A stretch of 39,737 bases of DNA from the NCBI RefSeq assembly GCF_943913055.1, contig NZ_CALTWS010000001.1, positions 1-39,737 of the forward strand, given 5' to 3'. Shown piece after piece: positions 8,325-16,974 of this stretch. The DNA comes from an uncultured Brevundimonas sp. Its GTDB lineage: Bacteria > Pseudomonadota > Alphaproteobacteria > Caulobacterales > Caulobacteraceae. The notes under the pieces are model-generated. The model was not told the origin of the DNA, ran no database searches, and saw nothing but the letters and a program-made list of their open reading frames with translations. The first letter of the stretch is position 1. Each line of letters opens with the position of its first letter. The translations under genes and the position numbers were made by a program.

Positions 8325-8762
8325 ATGACCCACGAACCCGATCGCACACCGACCCCCACCCGGCCCGATCCCGTCAGCGACTGGCTCCCGGAGGCCGACG
8401 CCCACGACCTGCGCACCTTCCGCGGACGGCTGCGCGCCTTCGGACGCAGTCTCTATCCGGTCGAACCGCCGCTGGATGCCGAGGCGACGGCGGCCGCCGA
8501 CCGGCGCTGGACCGATGTCGTCATCCTGGTCGTCGCGGTCTTCATGCTGACCTTCAACGCGGTCTCTCCGCTGAACTGGTCGCGCGAACAGCCGCCGGGC
8601 TGGTGGTCGGTCACGGTGGGGCGGATCTCTGAAGTCTGGGTCGATCAACTGGCGCAGGTTGGCACCGACATGCCGCGTCAGGGCATGCGCGACATCTGGC
8701 ACAGCTGGCAGGATGCCCGCTTCCCCGGCCAGGAACCGGCCGAGCCGCGCCCACCGCACTGA
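8325..8762 (+). CDS. Hypothetical single-pass membrane protein, third gene of MBOAT operon
   Basis: 145 residues, family not recognised. It has a long, acidic, Pro-rich N-terminal cytoplasmic region, one transmembrane helix near residues 63-80 (DVVILVVAVFMLTFNAV), and a periplasmic tail with NWSREQPPGWWSVTVGRISEVW and a Trp-rich amphipathic end. It starts 13 bp after the MBOAT gene with GGCGGGAGG as ribosome site, so it belongs to the same operon. A role as an accessory subunit of the acylation machinery is suggested only by position. Confidence 0.75.
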   Translation: MTHEPDRTPTPTRPDPVSDWLPEADAHDLRTFRGRLRAFGRSLYPVEPPLDAEATAAADRRWTDVVILVVAVFMLTFNAVSPLNWSREQPPGWWSVTVGRISEVWVDQLAQVGTDMPRQGMRDIWHSWQDARFPGQEPAEPRPPH

Positions 8763-8774
8763 TGACCTCAATCC

Positions 8775-8905
8775 CGCTCATCCCGGCGAAAGCCGGGACC
8801 CAGAGCTTTGGATGATCGGTGTCCCGTTGCGTACGCGGTCGCTGTCCTGAAACACCCGCGCCAAGCTGGACAGAACTGGTTCCCGGCTTTCGCCGGGATG
8901 AGCGG
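8775..8905. repeat. Paired REP-like palindrome, copy 1
   Basis: Two inverted GC-rich units flank about 75 bp. Each unit is itself a hairpin: CCCGGC-GAAA-GCCGGG at 8783-8798 and CCCGGC-TTTC-GCCGGG at 8882-8897, each next to a CTCAT/ATGAG flank. The pair has the architecture of a BIME-type REP doublet. It fills most of the gap (8763-8989) between the MBOAT operon and the S9 peptidase gene. A second pair with the same flanks but a different loop lies at 13008-13132. Confidence 0.85.
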
Positions 8906-8989
8906 CAGGGGATGGGTTGACCCAAGGGCGCACCGACCCCTAGCGTGCCGCGCCCGCCGGGCTGGCGGATGTCATGGGACTGTTCTGAA

Positions 8990-11491
8990 ATGCGTCATCG
9001 TCTGCTTGCTCGGGCTCTGCCCACGTTCGTTCTTCTGGCCGCCCTCGCCGGTCCGGTCATGGCCCAGGAAGCCCAGAACGGGGTCACCTATCAGCAGCCG
9101 CCCGCTCCGATCGCCCAGATCTTGGACACCAAGCCGACGCCGACCCCGTCGCTCAGCCCCGACGACCAGACCCTGGCCCTGTTCGACCGGTCGAACCTGC
9201 CGTCCATCGCCGAGCTGGCCGAGCCCATGCTGCGGCTGGGCGGCTACCGCATCAATCCGCGCAACAACGGCCCGGCCAACAGCCGCATCAGCTGGCTGAC
9301 GGGCATGAGCTTCCAGCAGGTCGAGGGTGGGGCCCTCCGTCCGGTCAGCCTGCCTGCCGATGCACGCTTCACCTCGCCCAGCTGGTCGCCGGACGGCAAG
9401 TCGGTTGCCTTCCTGATGGATGCGCCGCAAGGGATGGAGCTGTGGGTCGCGGACGTCGCTGCCGCGACGGCCCGCAAGGTGGCCGACGGCTACGTCAATG
9501 CCGCCGCCGGTGCCGGCTTCGACTGGCTGCCCGACAACTCCGGTCTGGTGGTGCGCATGGTGCCTGCCGGACGCGGCGCGGCTCCCGACACCACCCGTCC
9601 GCCTGCGGGGCCAACGATTTCGGAGACCGGCGGTCGTGCGGCACCGACCCGGACCTATCAGGACCTGTTGTCCGATGCGGGCGACGAGGCCCTGTTCGAC
9701 CATTACTTCACCTCCCAGCTGGCGGTGGTGTCGCTGGACGGAACGGTCCGCCCGATAGGCCAGCCCGGTGTGATCCTGGGGGCGTCCGTGTCGCCTGACG
9801 GGGCGCATGTGCTCCAGACCCGGGTCAAGAAACCCTACAGCTATGTGGTGCCCGCCAGCCTGTTCCCGTCCGAGGTGACGGTCACCGACCTGCAGGGTCG
9901 GGTCGTGCATCAGGTCGCCGACCTGCCCCTGCGCGACAACATCCCCACCCCGTTCGATTCCGTCGCGCCCGGCCCGCGCTCGGTCCAGTGGCGCGCTGAC
10001 GCGCCGGCCACCCTCGTCTGGGCCGAGGCCCAGGACGGCGGCGATTCCCGCAGCGCCTCCGAGGTCCGCGACCGCGTCCTGATGCTGGCCGCGCCGTTCA
10101 ATGGCCAGCCGGTCAAGCTGATCGATCTGGACGAACGCTACGGCGGGGTCGACTGGGGCCGCGACGATCTGGCGATCGTCGGCAGCCGCTGGTTCAACAC
10201 CCGCAACGAGACCCGCTATGTGGTCGATCCGTCGAACCCGGGCCAGGGCCGCGTCCTGCTGGAGCGCAACTATCAGGATCGCTACAACGACCCGGGCTCG
10301 CCCGTGTCCCAGCCGACCGGCAACGGCTTCAACGTCATGCGCTTCACCCCTGACGGCTCGCGCGTCCTGATGACCGGCGCGGGTGCGACGCGGCAGGGGG
10401 AATATCCCTTCCTGGCGGCGATGGACCTGAACACCGGCCAGTCCGAGCGTATCTGGACCTCGGCTCCGGGGGCCTATGAGAGCCTGGTCGGTATTCTGGA
10501 TGACGAGGGTCGCCGTCTGGTCACGCGCCGCGAGACCAGGGACATGCCGGGCAACCTCTATATCCGCAGCCTGGACGACGATCAGGCGGCGGCCCCGACC
10601 ACGGCCCTGACCGCCTTCCCCGATCCCGCGCCGCAACTGGCTGGGGTGTCGCGCGAGCTGATCACCTATACCCGCGCCGACGGGGTCCAGCTGTCCGGCA
10701 CGCTGTATCTGCCCGCCGGTTACGACAAGACCCGCGACGGCCCGCTGCCACTGGTCATGTGGGCCTATCCGGCGGAGTTCACCGACGCCGCCGTCGCCGG
10801 TCAGGTGGTCGATACCGACAACCGCTTCGTGCGTCCCGGCGGGTCCAGCCACCTGTTCCTGCTGACCCAGGGCTATGCCGTGCTGGACAATCCGACCATG
10901 CCGATCATCGGCGTGAACGGGGCCGAGCCGAACGACACCTATATCGAACAGCTGAGCGCCTCGGCCGAGGCGGCGGTCAAGGCGGTGGTGGATCGGGGTG
11001 TGGCCGACCCGGACAGGATCGCCGTCGGTGGCCACTCCTACGGAGCCTTCATGACGGCCAACCTGCTGGCGCACACCGACCTGTTCCGCACCGGCATCGC
11101 GCGCTCAGGGGCTTATAACCGGACCCTGACGCCCTTCGGTTTCCAGGCCGAACAGCGCACCTATTGGGAGGCGACCGAGACCTATCAGGAGATGTCGCCC
11201 TTCACCTATGCCAACCGCGTCAATGAGCCGATCCTGCTGATCCACGGCGAGGCCGACGACAACTCCGGCACCTTCCCGATCCAGTCGGAGCGCTTCTATG
11301 CGGCGCTGAAGGGGCAGGGGGCGACGGTGCGCTATGTCGTGTTGCCGCTGGAGGCCCACGGCTATCGCGCGCGCGAGTCCGTCGGTCATACTTTGTGGGA
11401 GACCGTTCGCTGGCTGGATCAGTACGTCAAGAATGCCGGCCCACGTCAGGTCGCGGCGGCACCGGCGACGGCGACATCGGGCACGCCCTGA
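8990..11491 (+). CDS. Secreted S9 family (prolyl oligopeptidase-type) serine peptidase
   Basis: Exported peptidase of the prolyl-oligopeptidase clan, closest in pattern to the glutamyl-endopeptidase-like S9 group. ATG 8990 gives 833 aa and a clean Sec signal (MRHRLLARALPTFVLLAALA, ending VMAQ); the frame is open upstream to 8945, but that lacks a signal. The central part is a beta-propeller with repeated Asp-box-like strands (SWSPDGKSVAF, SVSPDGAHVL, RFTPDGSRVLM). The C-terminal alpha/beta-hydrolase domain has the nucleophile Ser683 in GGHSYGAF, Asp756 or Asp757 in GEADDNSG, and His790 in LEAHGYRARE. It stands alone between a REP doublet and the Anbu operon. Confidence 0.92.
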   Translation: MRHRLLARALPTFVLLAALAGPVMAQEAQNGVTYQQPPAPIAQILDTKPTPTPSLSPDDQTLALFDRSNLPSIAELAEPMLRLGGYRINPRNNGPANSRISWLTGMSFQQVEGGALRPVSLPADARFTSPSWSPDGKSVAFLMDAPQGMELWVADVAAATARKVADGYVNAAAGAGFDWLPDNSGLVVRMVPAGRGAAPDTTRPPAGPTISETGGRAAPTRTYQDLLSDAGDEALFDHYFTSQLAVVSLDGTVRPIGQPGVILGASVSPDGAHVLQTRVKKPYSYVVPASLFPSEVTVTDLQGRVVHQVADLPLRDNIPTPFDSVAPGPRSVQWRADAPATLVWAEAQDGGDSRSASEVRDRVLMLAAPFNGQPVKLIDLDERYGGVDWGRDDLAIVGSRWFNTRNETRYVVDPSNPGQGRVLLERNYQDRYNDPGSPVSQPTGNGFNVMRFTPDGSRVLMTGAGATRQGEYPFLAAMDLNTGQSERIWTSAPGAYESLVGILDDEGRRLVTRRETRDMPGNLYIRSLDDDQAAAPTTALTAFPDPAPQLAGVSRELITYTRADGVQLSGTLYLPAGYDKTRDGPLPLVMWAYPAEFTDAAVAGQVVDTDNRFVRPGGSSHLFLLTQGYAVLDNPTMPIIGVNGAEPNDTYIEQLSASAEAAVKAVVDRGVADPDRIAVGGHSYGAFMTANLLAHTDLFRTGIARSGAYNRTLTPFGFQAEQRTYWEATETYQEMSPFTYANRVNEPILLIHGEADDNSGTFPIQSERFYAALKGQGATVRYVVLPLEAHGYRARESVGHTLWETVRWLDQYVKNAGPRQVAAAPATATSGTP

Positions 11492-11508
11492 TTTCGTCGT
11501 CGCCGCGG

Positions 11509-11526
11509 TGCAACAATCTTGTTGCA
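11509..11526. promoter_or_regulatory. Perfect inverted repeat upstream of Anbu operon (candidate operator)
   Basis: TGCAACAA-TC-TTGTTGCA: two 8-bp arms around a 2-bp centre, 56 bp before the start of the ATP-grasp gene and just after the peptidase stop. The overlapping GTTGCAAC at 11521-11528 is also palindromic. Symmetry and position fit a dimeric regulator site; no regulator gene is adjacent. Confidence 0.45.
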
Positions 11527-11581
11527 ACGCTGTTGTGTCTCGGTCCACCCTGACCGGACGCATCAGCCTGCAGGAGCCGCA

Positions 11582-12994
11582 TTGGCGTTCGACGAAATGT
11601 CCGGAATGGGCGGCGAGGTCCGCGACAGCTATCGGGGCCTCGCTCGGTGGCTGGCGGACGCGCCGGAGGGCCTGTTGCAGGCTCGCTCGCGCCAGGCCGA
11701 GCTGTTCTTTCGCCGCATGGGCATCACCTTCGCCGTGTATGGCGAGGCGGAGAGCAGCGAACGGCTGATCCCCTTCGATGTCGTGCCGCGCATCATCGGC
11801 GCATCCGAATGGGCGGGGCTGGAGGCCGGCCTGGTTCAGCGGGTTAATGTCATCAACGCCTTCCTGTCCGACATCTATGGCAAGCAGGAGTGTCTGAAGG
11901 CCGGGATCATCCCCGCCGAACTGGTACTGACCAATCCCTACTATGTGCCGCAGATGCAGGGTCGCCGACCACCGCGCGACATCTGGGTCCAGATCGCGGG
12001 CGTCGATCTGGTCCGCACCGGCGAGGACGGCTTCTATGTGCTGGAGGACAACTGCCGCACGCCGTCCGGCGTCTCCTACATGCTGGAAAACCGCGAGATG
12101 ATGATGCGGTTGTTCCCCGACCTGTTCGCCGACTATCCGGTGCGTCCGGTCGAGACCTATGCCGACATGCTGCTGGCCAGCTTGCGCGGCTGTGCGCCGC
12201 TGGGGGCCGGGTCGGACCCGACGATCGTGCTGCTGACGCCGGGGCCCTACAACTCGGCCTATTACGAACACTCCTTCCTGGCCGACAAGCTGGGTGTGGA
12301 ACTGGTCGAGGGCAGCGACCTGTTCGTCGATGACGACCATGTCTTCATGCGCACCACCCAGGGCCGCCAGCAGGTGGACGTCATCTACCGTCGGCTGGAC
12401 GATGACTTTCTGGATCCCCTGATGTTCCGCCCGGATTCGGCGCTGGGCGTGCCGGGCCTGATGACCGCCTATCAGGCAGGGAATGTGGCGCTGGCCAATG
12501 CGGTCGGCACCGGCGTGGCCGATGACAAGGCCGTCTATACCTACATGCCTGAACTGGTCCGTTTCTATACGGGCGAGGAGCCGATCCTGAAGAATGTGCC
12601 GACCTGGCGCTGCCGCGAGCCGGAGGCGTTCAAGCATGTGCTGGCCAATCTGGATCAGCTGGTGGTCAAGGAGGTCGGCGGCTCAGGCGGCTATGGCATG
12701 CTGGTCGGCCCGGCCTCGACCAAGGCCGAGGTGGAGGCCTTCCGCAAGAAGCTGATCAACGACCCCGACGACTTCATCGCCCAGCCGACCCTGGCGCTGT
12801 CGACCGCGCCGACGCTGGACAAGGGCGAGCTGTCCAGCCGCCACGTCGACCTGCGCCCCTTCGTCCTGTCCAGCCCCGACGGCGTGAAGGTCGCGCCCGG
12901 CGGCCTGACCCGCGTCGCGTTGAAGGCCGGATCGCTGGTCGTCAACTCCAGCCAGGGCGGCGGAACCAAGGACACCTGGGTGCTGGATGTTTGA
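11582..12994 (+). CDS. Circularly permuted ATP-grasp protein of the Anbu cluster
   Basis: ATP-grasp ligase-fold protein (former DUF404/DUF407), thought to form peptide-like bonds; its substrate is unknown. I take TTG 11582 as the start (470 aa): AGGAG at 11572-11576 lies 5 bp upstream, and the resulting N-terminus, (M)AFDEMSGMGGEVR, is the conserved family start. ATG 11597 is the alternative. Diagnostic segments are FFRRMGITFAVYGE, FDVVPRIIGASEWAGLEAGL, LEDNCRTPSGVSYMLENR, VVKEVGGSGGYGMLVGP, and the C-terminal SSQGGGTKDTWVL. It heads the set ATP-grasp, alpha-E, transglutaminase, Anbu peptidase. A REP doublet follows before the next gene. Confidence 0.92.
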   Translation: MAFDEMSGMGGEVRDSYRGLARWLADAPEGLLQARSRQAELFFRRMGITFAVYGEAESSERLIPFDVVPRIIGASEWAGLEAGLVQRVNVINAFLSDIYGKQECLKAGIIPAELVLTNPYYVPQMQGRRPPRDIWVQIAGVDLVRTGEDGFYVLEDNCRTPSGVSYMLENREMMMRLFPDLFADYPVRPVETYADMLLASLRGCAPLGAGSDPTIVLLTPGPYNSAYYEHSFLADKLGVELVEGSDLFVDDDHVFMRTTQGRQQVDVIYRRLDDDFLDPLMFRPDSALGVPGLMTAYQAGNVALANAVGTGVADDKAVYTYMPELVRFYTGEEPILKNVPTWRCREPEAFKHVLANLDQLVVKEVGGSGGYGMLVGPASTKAEVEAFRKKLINDPDDFIAQPTLALSTAPTLDKGELSSRHVDLRPFVLSSPDGVKVAPGGLTRVALKAGSLVVNSSQGGGTKDTWVLDV

Positions 12995-13007
12995 GCCTCG
13001 CAAACAT

Positions 13008-13132
13008 CCGCTCATCCCGGCGAATGCCGGGACCCAGATCACGAACGCGGTCGATGGGATGACGAACGATTTCTTCTGCTCAAGCCGCCGGTGTCATTGC
13101 ATCTGGGTCCCGGCATTCGCCGGGATGAGCGG
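13008..13132. repeat. Paired REP-like palindrome, copy 2
   Basis: Same architecture as the pair at 8775: hairpins CCCGGC-GAAT-GCCGGG at 13016-13031 and CCCGGC-ATTC-GCCGGG at 13109-13124 in inverted orientation, with the same CTCAT/ATGAG and GGACCCAGAT/ATCTGGGTCC flanks. It fills the 146-bp gap inside the Anbu operon and ends 8 bp before the alpha-E start codon, so the right hairpin overlaps the expected ribosome-binding region of that gene. Confidence 0.85.
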
Positions 13133-13140
13133 TTTTTAGC

Positions 13141-14073
13141 ATGCTATCGCGTACCGCAGACAGCCTGTACTGGACCGGCCGCTACATCGAGCGGGCGGAC
13201 TTTCTCGCGCGCATTCTGGAGGCCACGCTGCGCCTCGCCGCCATTCCCACGCGCGGGGATGGCGACGCTGAAACCGTCTGGGCCAGCGCGCTGGCCTCGG
13301 CCGGAGCGCCCAAGGCGCTGGGCCGGTCGCCGACCGAAAAGTCGGTACGGGAGTTCCTGGCCTTTTCGACGCTGAACTCCTCGTCCATCACCTCCTGCAT
13401 CACCCGGGCCCGGACCAATGCGCGCTCGGTCCGTACGGCCCTGACGGTCGAGCTGTGGGAGGCGATCAACGGGGCCTGGAATGGTCTGGCCGAGCAGGGC
13501 CAACCGACGCGCCGCGACGACTTCGTGCACTTTCTGGAATGGGTGAAGACCGTCACCCTGTCGGTCGAGGGCGCGACCAGCCGAACGATGCTGCGCGGCG
13601 ATGCCTATTATTTCCTGCGTCTGGGCGCGGCGATCGAGCGGGCGGACAACACCGCCCGGCTGCTGGACGTCAAATACCATCTGCTGCTGCCCGAAGGCGA
13701 ACGGGTCGGCGGCCAGCTGGACTATTTTCAGTGGACCACCCTGCTGCGCGAGGTTTCGGCGCTTACAGCCTATCGCTGGGTCTATCGCGACTCGGTCAAG
13801 CCGTGGCTGGTCGCCGACCTGCTGGTGCTGAACCGCCAGATGCCGCGCTCGCTGGCGAGCTGTCAGGCATCGATCGTGCGCTATCTGGAGCGGCTGGCCT
13901 CCGACTATGGTCGCCGTGGTCCTGCCCAGCGTCTGGCGCAGGAGCGGATGCGTGCCTTCGACGGGGCCAATATCGACGCCATCTTTCAGTCCGGCCTGCA
14001 CGAATACATCCAGTCGTTCCTGTACGAGAACGGTCGACTGGGTCAGGCCATCACCGACCAGTATTTGAGCTGA
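13141..14073 (+). CDS. Alpha-E domain protein (DUF403) of the Anbu cluster
   Basis: Mostly helical protein of 310 aa, the usual family length, with no established reaction. The N-terminus MLSRTADSLYWTGRYIERAD is the hallmark of alpha-E proteins, and YYFLRLGAAIERADNTARLLDVKYH is the matching second repeat. The family nearly always accompanies the permuted ATP-grasp gene upstream and a transglutaminase-like gene downstream, as here (9 bp gap). No clear Shine-Dalgarno sequence is visible between the REP hairpin and the ATG. Confidence 0.92.
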   Translation: MLSRTADSLYWTGRYIERADFLARILEATLRLAAIPTRGDGDAETVWASALASAGAPKALGRSPTEKSVREFLAFSTLNSSSITSCITRARTNARSVRTALTVELWEAINGAWNGLAEQGQPTRRDDFVHFLEWVKTVTLSVEGATSRTMLRGDAYYFLRLGAAIERADNTARLLDVKYHLLLPEGERVGGQLDYFQWTTLLREVSALTAYRWVYRDSVKPWLVADLLVLNRQMPRSLASCQASIVRYLERLASDYGRRGPAQRLAQERMRAFDGANIDAIFQSGLHEYIQSFLYENGRLGQAITDQYLS

Positions 14074-14082
14074 TCCAGACCC

Positions 14083-14907
14083 ATGCGTATCCGGATCGAC
14101 CACTCCACCACCTATTCCTATGATCGCGCCGCGCGGTACATCATCCAGACGCTGCGCCTGACGCCGCGCACGTCCGAGAGCCAGACCGTGCGCGGCTGGC
14201 GGATCGAGACCGATGTGGACGCCCGACTGCGTCAATCCGAAGACGCCTTCGGCAACATCGTCCATGCCCTCTATACGGAACAGCCGACGACCAGCCTTAC
14301 GGTGCGGGTCACGGGCGAGGTGACCACGGTCGACACCGCCGGGGTCGTCCGCGCGGGCCATGAACAGCTGTCGCCGATCGTCTATCTGCGCGACACGCCT
14401 TTAACCAAGCCGGACAAGCTGATCGCGGTCTTCGCGTCCGAGTTCAAGGCCCACCCGCCGCTGGAGCGGATGCACCGGCTGATGGCGGCCATCCACGGCT
14501 CGGTCGCCTTCGAGGTCGGGGTGACGACGCCGACCCACACAGCCGCCCAGGTGCTCGCTCTGGGCCGAGGCGTCTGTCAGGACCACGCCCATGTCTTCGT
14601 GTCCGCCGCCCGCTCGATGGGCGTGCCGGCGCGCTATGTCTCCGGCCACTTCCTGCGTCGCGACCGCGAGGATCAGGAGGCCGCCCATGCCTGGGCCGAG
14701 GCCTGGATCGAGGATTTCGGCTGGGTCGGCTTTGATCCTGCCAACGGTATCTGCCCGACCGACCGCTATGTGCGCGTGGCCGTGGGCCTGGACTATCTGG
14801 GGGCCGCCCCTGTGCGCGGCACCAGCTATGGCGGGCGGGGTGAAAAACTGGCGGTCCAGCTGACCGTGCGTGATGCCGACATGCAACAGGGCCAGCAGCA
14901 GGCATAG
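14083..14907 (+). CDS. Transglutaminase-like cysteine protease of the Anbu cluster
   Basis: Transglutaminase-fold protein, 274 aa, probably a peptidase or amidase. The catalytic triad is intact: Cys165 in GRGVCQDHAHVF, His202 in AAHAWAEAW, Asp218 in GFDPANG. The N-terminal MRIRIDHSTTYSYD is the bacterial transglutaminase N-terminal domain. It starts 9 bp after the alpha-E gene and precedes the Anbu gene by 85 bp. Family members in this cluster may process the product of the ATP-grasp enzyme; that is an inference from gene association. Confidence 0.92.
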   Translation: MRIRIDHSTTYSYDRAARYIIQTLRLTPRTSESQTVRGWRIETDVDARLRQSEDAFGNIVHALYTEQPTTSLTVRVTGEVTTVDTAGVVRAGHEQLSPIVYLRDTPLTKPDKLIAVFASEFKAHPPLERMHRLMAAIHGSVAFEVGVTTPTHTAAQVLALGRGVCQDHAHVFVSAARSMGVPARYVSGHFLRRDREDQEAAHAWAEAWIEDFGWVGFDPANGICPTDRYVRVAVGLDYLGAAPVRGTSYGGRGEKLAVQLTVRDADMQQGQQQA

Positions 14908-14992
14908 GCTATCGCGTGACAGGGGGATGACGGTCGCGCGAATCGGCTAGTGTCACTCAGCCGACTTTGGGGCGTCGCAGGATGGGGATCCG

Positions 14993-15733
14993 GTGACTTA
15001 TTGCGTAGGCATGCTGGTCGAAGAAGGCCTGGCGATGATCGCCGACACCCGGACCAATGCCGGGGTGGACAACATCTCGTCCTATAAGAAGCTGCACGTC
15101 GTCAACCAGCCGGGCGAGCGGGTGCTGGGCGTCTGTACCGCCGGCAATCTGTCTGTGACCCAGACGGCGCTGGCCATGGTGCGCGACGGGGTCAATCTGC
15201 ATGTCGGCGAACCGCCCGAGACGCTGGAGACCGCGCCCAGCCTGTTCCGCTGTGCCCAGTTGCTGGGTCATGCGTTGCGCGAGACCCGCATGTCCATCGC
15301 CCCGGCCATGGAGGCCGACAGCCTGAACACCTCCGCCTCCATGCTGCTGGGTGGTCAGATCGCGGGCGGCGAGATGGGGCTGTATCTGATCTACAGCCAG
15401 GGCAACTTCATCGAATGCGGCCTGGACACCCCCTTTCTTCAGATCGGGGAGCTGAAGTACGGAAAGCCCATTCTGCAAAGCGGCCTGTCGTCCGACACGC
15501 CACTGGCCACGGCGGTCAAGCTGGGCCTGATCTCGTTCTCGACCACCATGCGATGCAATGTGGGCGTCGGGTCGCCCTTCGACATGCTGACCCTGCGGCG
15601 CGGCTATCTGAGCGGGGACGAGCGCCGCATCGACAGGGACGACCCCTATTTCACCGACCTGCACGACCAGTGGACCCGGGCACAGACGGCGGCCCGCCGC
15701 GCCATGCCCGAGCCGCCGTGGATGTTGAGCTAG
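14993..15733 (+). CDS. Anbu, proteasome-like Ntn-hydrolase peptidase
   Basis: Bacterial proteasome homologue of the Ntn-hydrolase superfamily, 246 aa. It starts with GTG 14993, giving MTYCVGMLVEEGLAMIADTR; removal of Met would leave the N-terminal threonine nucleophile. Asp17 (IADTRTN) and a Lys-Lys pair in SSYKKLHV sit where beta-type proteasome subunits have Asp17 and Lys33 (numbering after Met removal). VLGVCTAGNLSVTQ and ASMLLGGQIAGGEMGLYLIY are also typical. It closes the four-gene Anbu cluster. Anbu is known to self-assemble into ring or helical oligomers, but its natural substrate is not established. Confidence 0.92.
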   Translation: MTYCVGMLVEEGLAMIADTRTNAGVDNISSYKKLHVVNQPGERVLGVCTAGNLSVTQTALAMVRDGVNLHVGEPPETLETAPSLFRCAQLLGHALRETRMSIAPAMEADSLNTSASMLLGGQIAGGEMGLYLIYSQGNFIECGLDTPFLQIGELKYGKPILQSGLSSDTPLATAVKLGLISFSTTMRCNVGVGSPFDMLTLRRGYLSGDERRIDRDDPYFTDLHDQWTRAQTAARRAMPEPPWMLS

Positions 15734-15752
15734 GGGGACGGTCGCCTCCCCC
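15733..15752. terminator. Candidate bidirectional hairpin between convergent genes
   Basis: GGGGGA and TCCCCC form a 6-bp stem with an inner GG/CC pair, directly after the Anbu stop and 18 bp before the end of the convergent TMEM43-like gene. There is no T-tract on either strand, so factor-independent termination is uncertain. Confidence 0.4.
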
Positions 15753-15769
15753 TGACAGAGCCGCGTTGG

Positions 15770-16933
15770 TCAGCGGCTGCCGGAGATCGATCCCGCGAGC
15801 GGCCGAGTTCCGGACCGACCGACCAGACGCACGGCCAGCCACAGACCCAAACCGGCCACCAGCAGCCCAATCGCAAGAAGGGGGCGAACGGCCAGCCACG
15901 CCACCGCAATGGTGCCTGCGGTCAACGCTGTGGCCAGTACGAAGCCGATCCAGCCAGTTACCGTACCGAGCAGCGTGGCCACGAAAGGCACGACATTGGC
16001 CAGTGCGGACAGCGGGCCAAGCAGCATCAGAAAGCCGATGATGGCCATCAGATAGCCCCCGCCGCGGATCACCCAGGTGACCAGTCCCTCACTGGACTTC
16101 TGGTCGGCGAACATGGCGTCGGCGGCAATTGAGCCCGGCCGGGCGGTCAACAGGCTGTAGTCGCTCCCAGGAGCCGTCCATAACGCTAGCCCGGTGCCGG
16201 ATTGCTGACCCAGCACGGACATGACCGTGCCGGATGGCAACTGTCGATAGCTCACGCGGATGTCGCCTATCCGGGGTGATGCGGCGGTACCGGTGCCACG
16301 GAACAGACCCGTCTCTGTTTGCACCCAGCCTTGCGGGATGACATTCGGTCGTACAGGCGTTTCAGCCGGAACCTGCTCAAGCAGAGCCTGTGACACCGCA
16401 AACCCGCCCATCCTGGCGTCGGCCGCGAAATAGGCCTGGGAGCGGAAGGCAAATGCAGGATTTGTGTGTCCCTGGGGCTCTGCAAAGGTCGAGCTGTCCT
16501 GGGGGGCGTCGCTCCAGCCAGGCGCATAGCTGTAGGTGGTCGTGGTCTCCTGCGTGCCACCCAGCTTGTCCTGAGTTTGCGAGGATGTGGTCTGGATCCA
16601 CTGGAACATCTCGACTGTGCGCCGCACACCAAGGGCTGCCGGGAAGACGGCTCCCGTGTCGGGATCGGTGATGGCTGAAGACGTGACGACCGGGCCGCTC
16701 AGGTGCACCAGCCTGCCCTCGTTTGTCGGCGAAACGGTCGGTTGAGGCAGGGAGAGGGCCACACGTTCACCCGCAGCCAACCCGCGGCTCGCCTCCACGG
16801 CTCGCCCTTCATTCCAGAAAACGACGGCGACACTGGCCACGATCAACGCCAGGCCGATCAGTGTGCCGACCAGACTGTCGCCCAGACGTTGCAGATAGTT
16901 GCGCCGCGTCACCACGGTGGTGTTTCGAGCCAT
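15770..16933 (-). CDS. TMEM43 family membrane protein
   Basis: 387-aa membrane protein of the TMEM43 (DUF1625) family, whose bacterial role is unknown. An N-terminal transmembrane helix (residues 17-40, DSLVGTLIGLALIVASVAVVFW) is followed directly by the family motif NEGRAVEASRGL. A large extracytoplasmic region follows (VHLSGPVVTSSAITDPDTGAVF, EMFQWIQTTSSQTQ), and three or four C-terminal membrane helices close the protein (GGYLMAIIGFLMLLGPLSAL onward). It is alone on the minus strand, next to a small secreted-protein gene 77 bp upstream. Confidence 0.85.
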   Translation of the reverse strand: MARNTTVVTRRNYLQRLGDSLVGTLIGLALIVASVAVVFWNEGRAVEASRGLAAGERVALSLPQPTVSPTNEGRLVHLSGPVVTSSAITDPDTGAVFPAALGVRRTVEMFQWIQTTSSQTQDKLGGTQETTTTYSYAPGWSDAPQDSSTFAEPQGHTNPAFAFRSQAYFAADARMGGFAVSQALLEQVPAETPVRPNVIPQGWVQTETGLFRGTGTAASPRIGDIRVSYRQLPSGTVMSVLGQQSGTGLALWTAPGSDYSLLTARPGSIAADAMFADQKSSEGLVTWVIRGGGYLMAIIGFLMLLGPLSALANVVPFVATLLGTVTGWIGFVLATALTAGTIAVAWLAVRPLLAIGLLVAGLGLWLAVRLVGRSGTRPLAGSISGSR

Positions 16934-16974
16934 GACAGCCCTCCGAACAGGTGTTGGTGTGGGATCGCAGTTGC

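Noticed and set aside
8972..11074. 700-codon open frame on the minus strand
   Set aside because: Antisense to the S9 peptidase. The high GC leaves stop-free opposite frames; the product is compositionally biased (Arg/Gly/Gln/His) with no domain.
11105..12637. 510-codon minus-strand frame
   Set aside because: Antisense to the ATP-grasp gene; it also overlaps the end of the peptidase gene. Biased composition.
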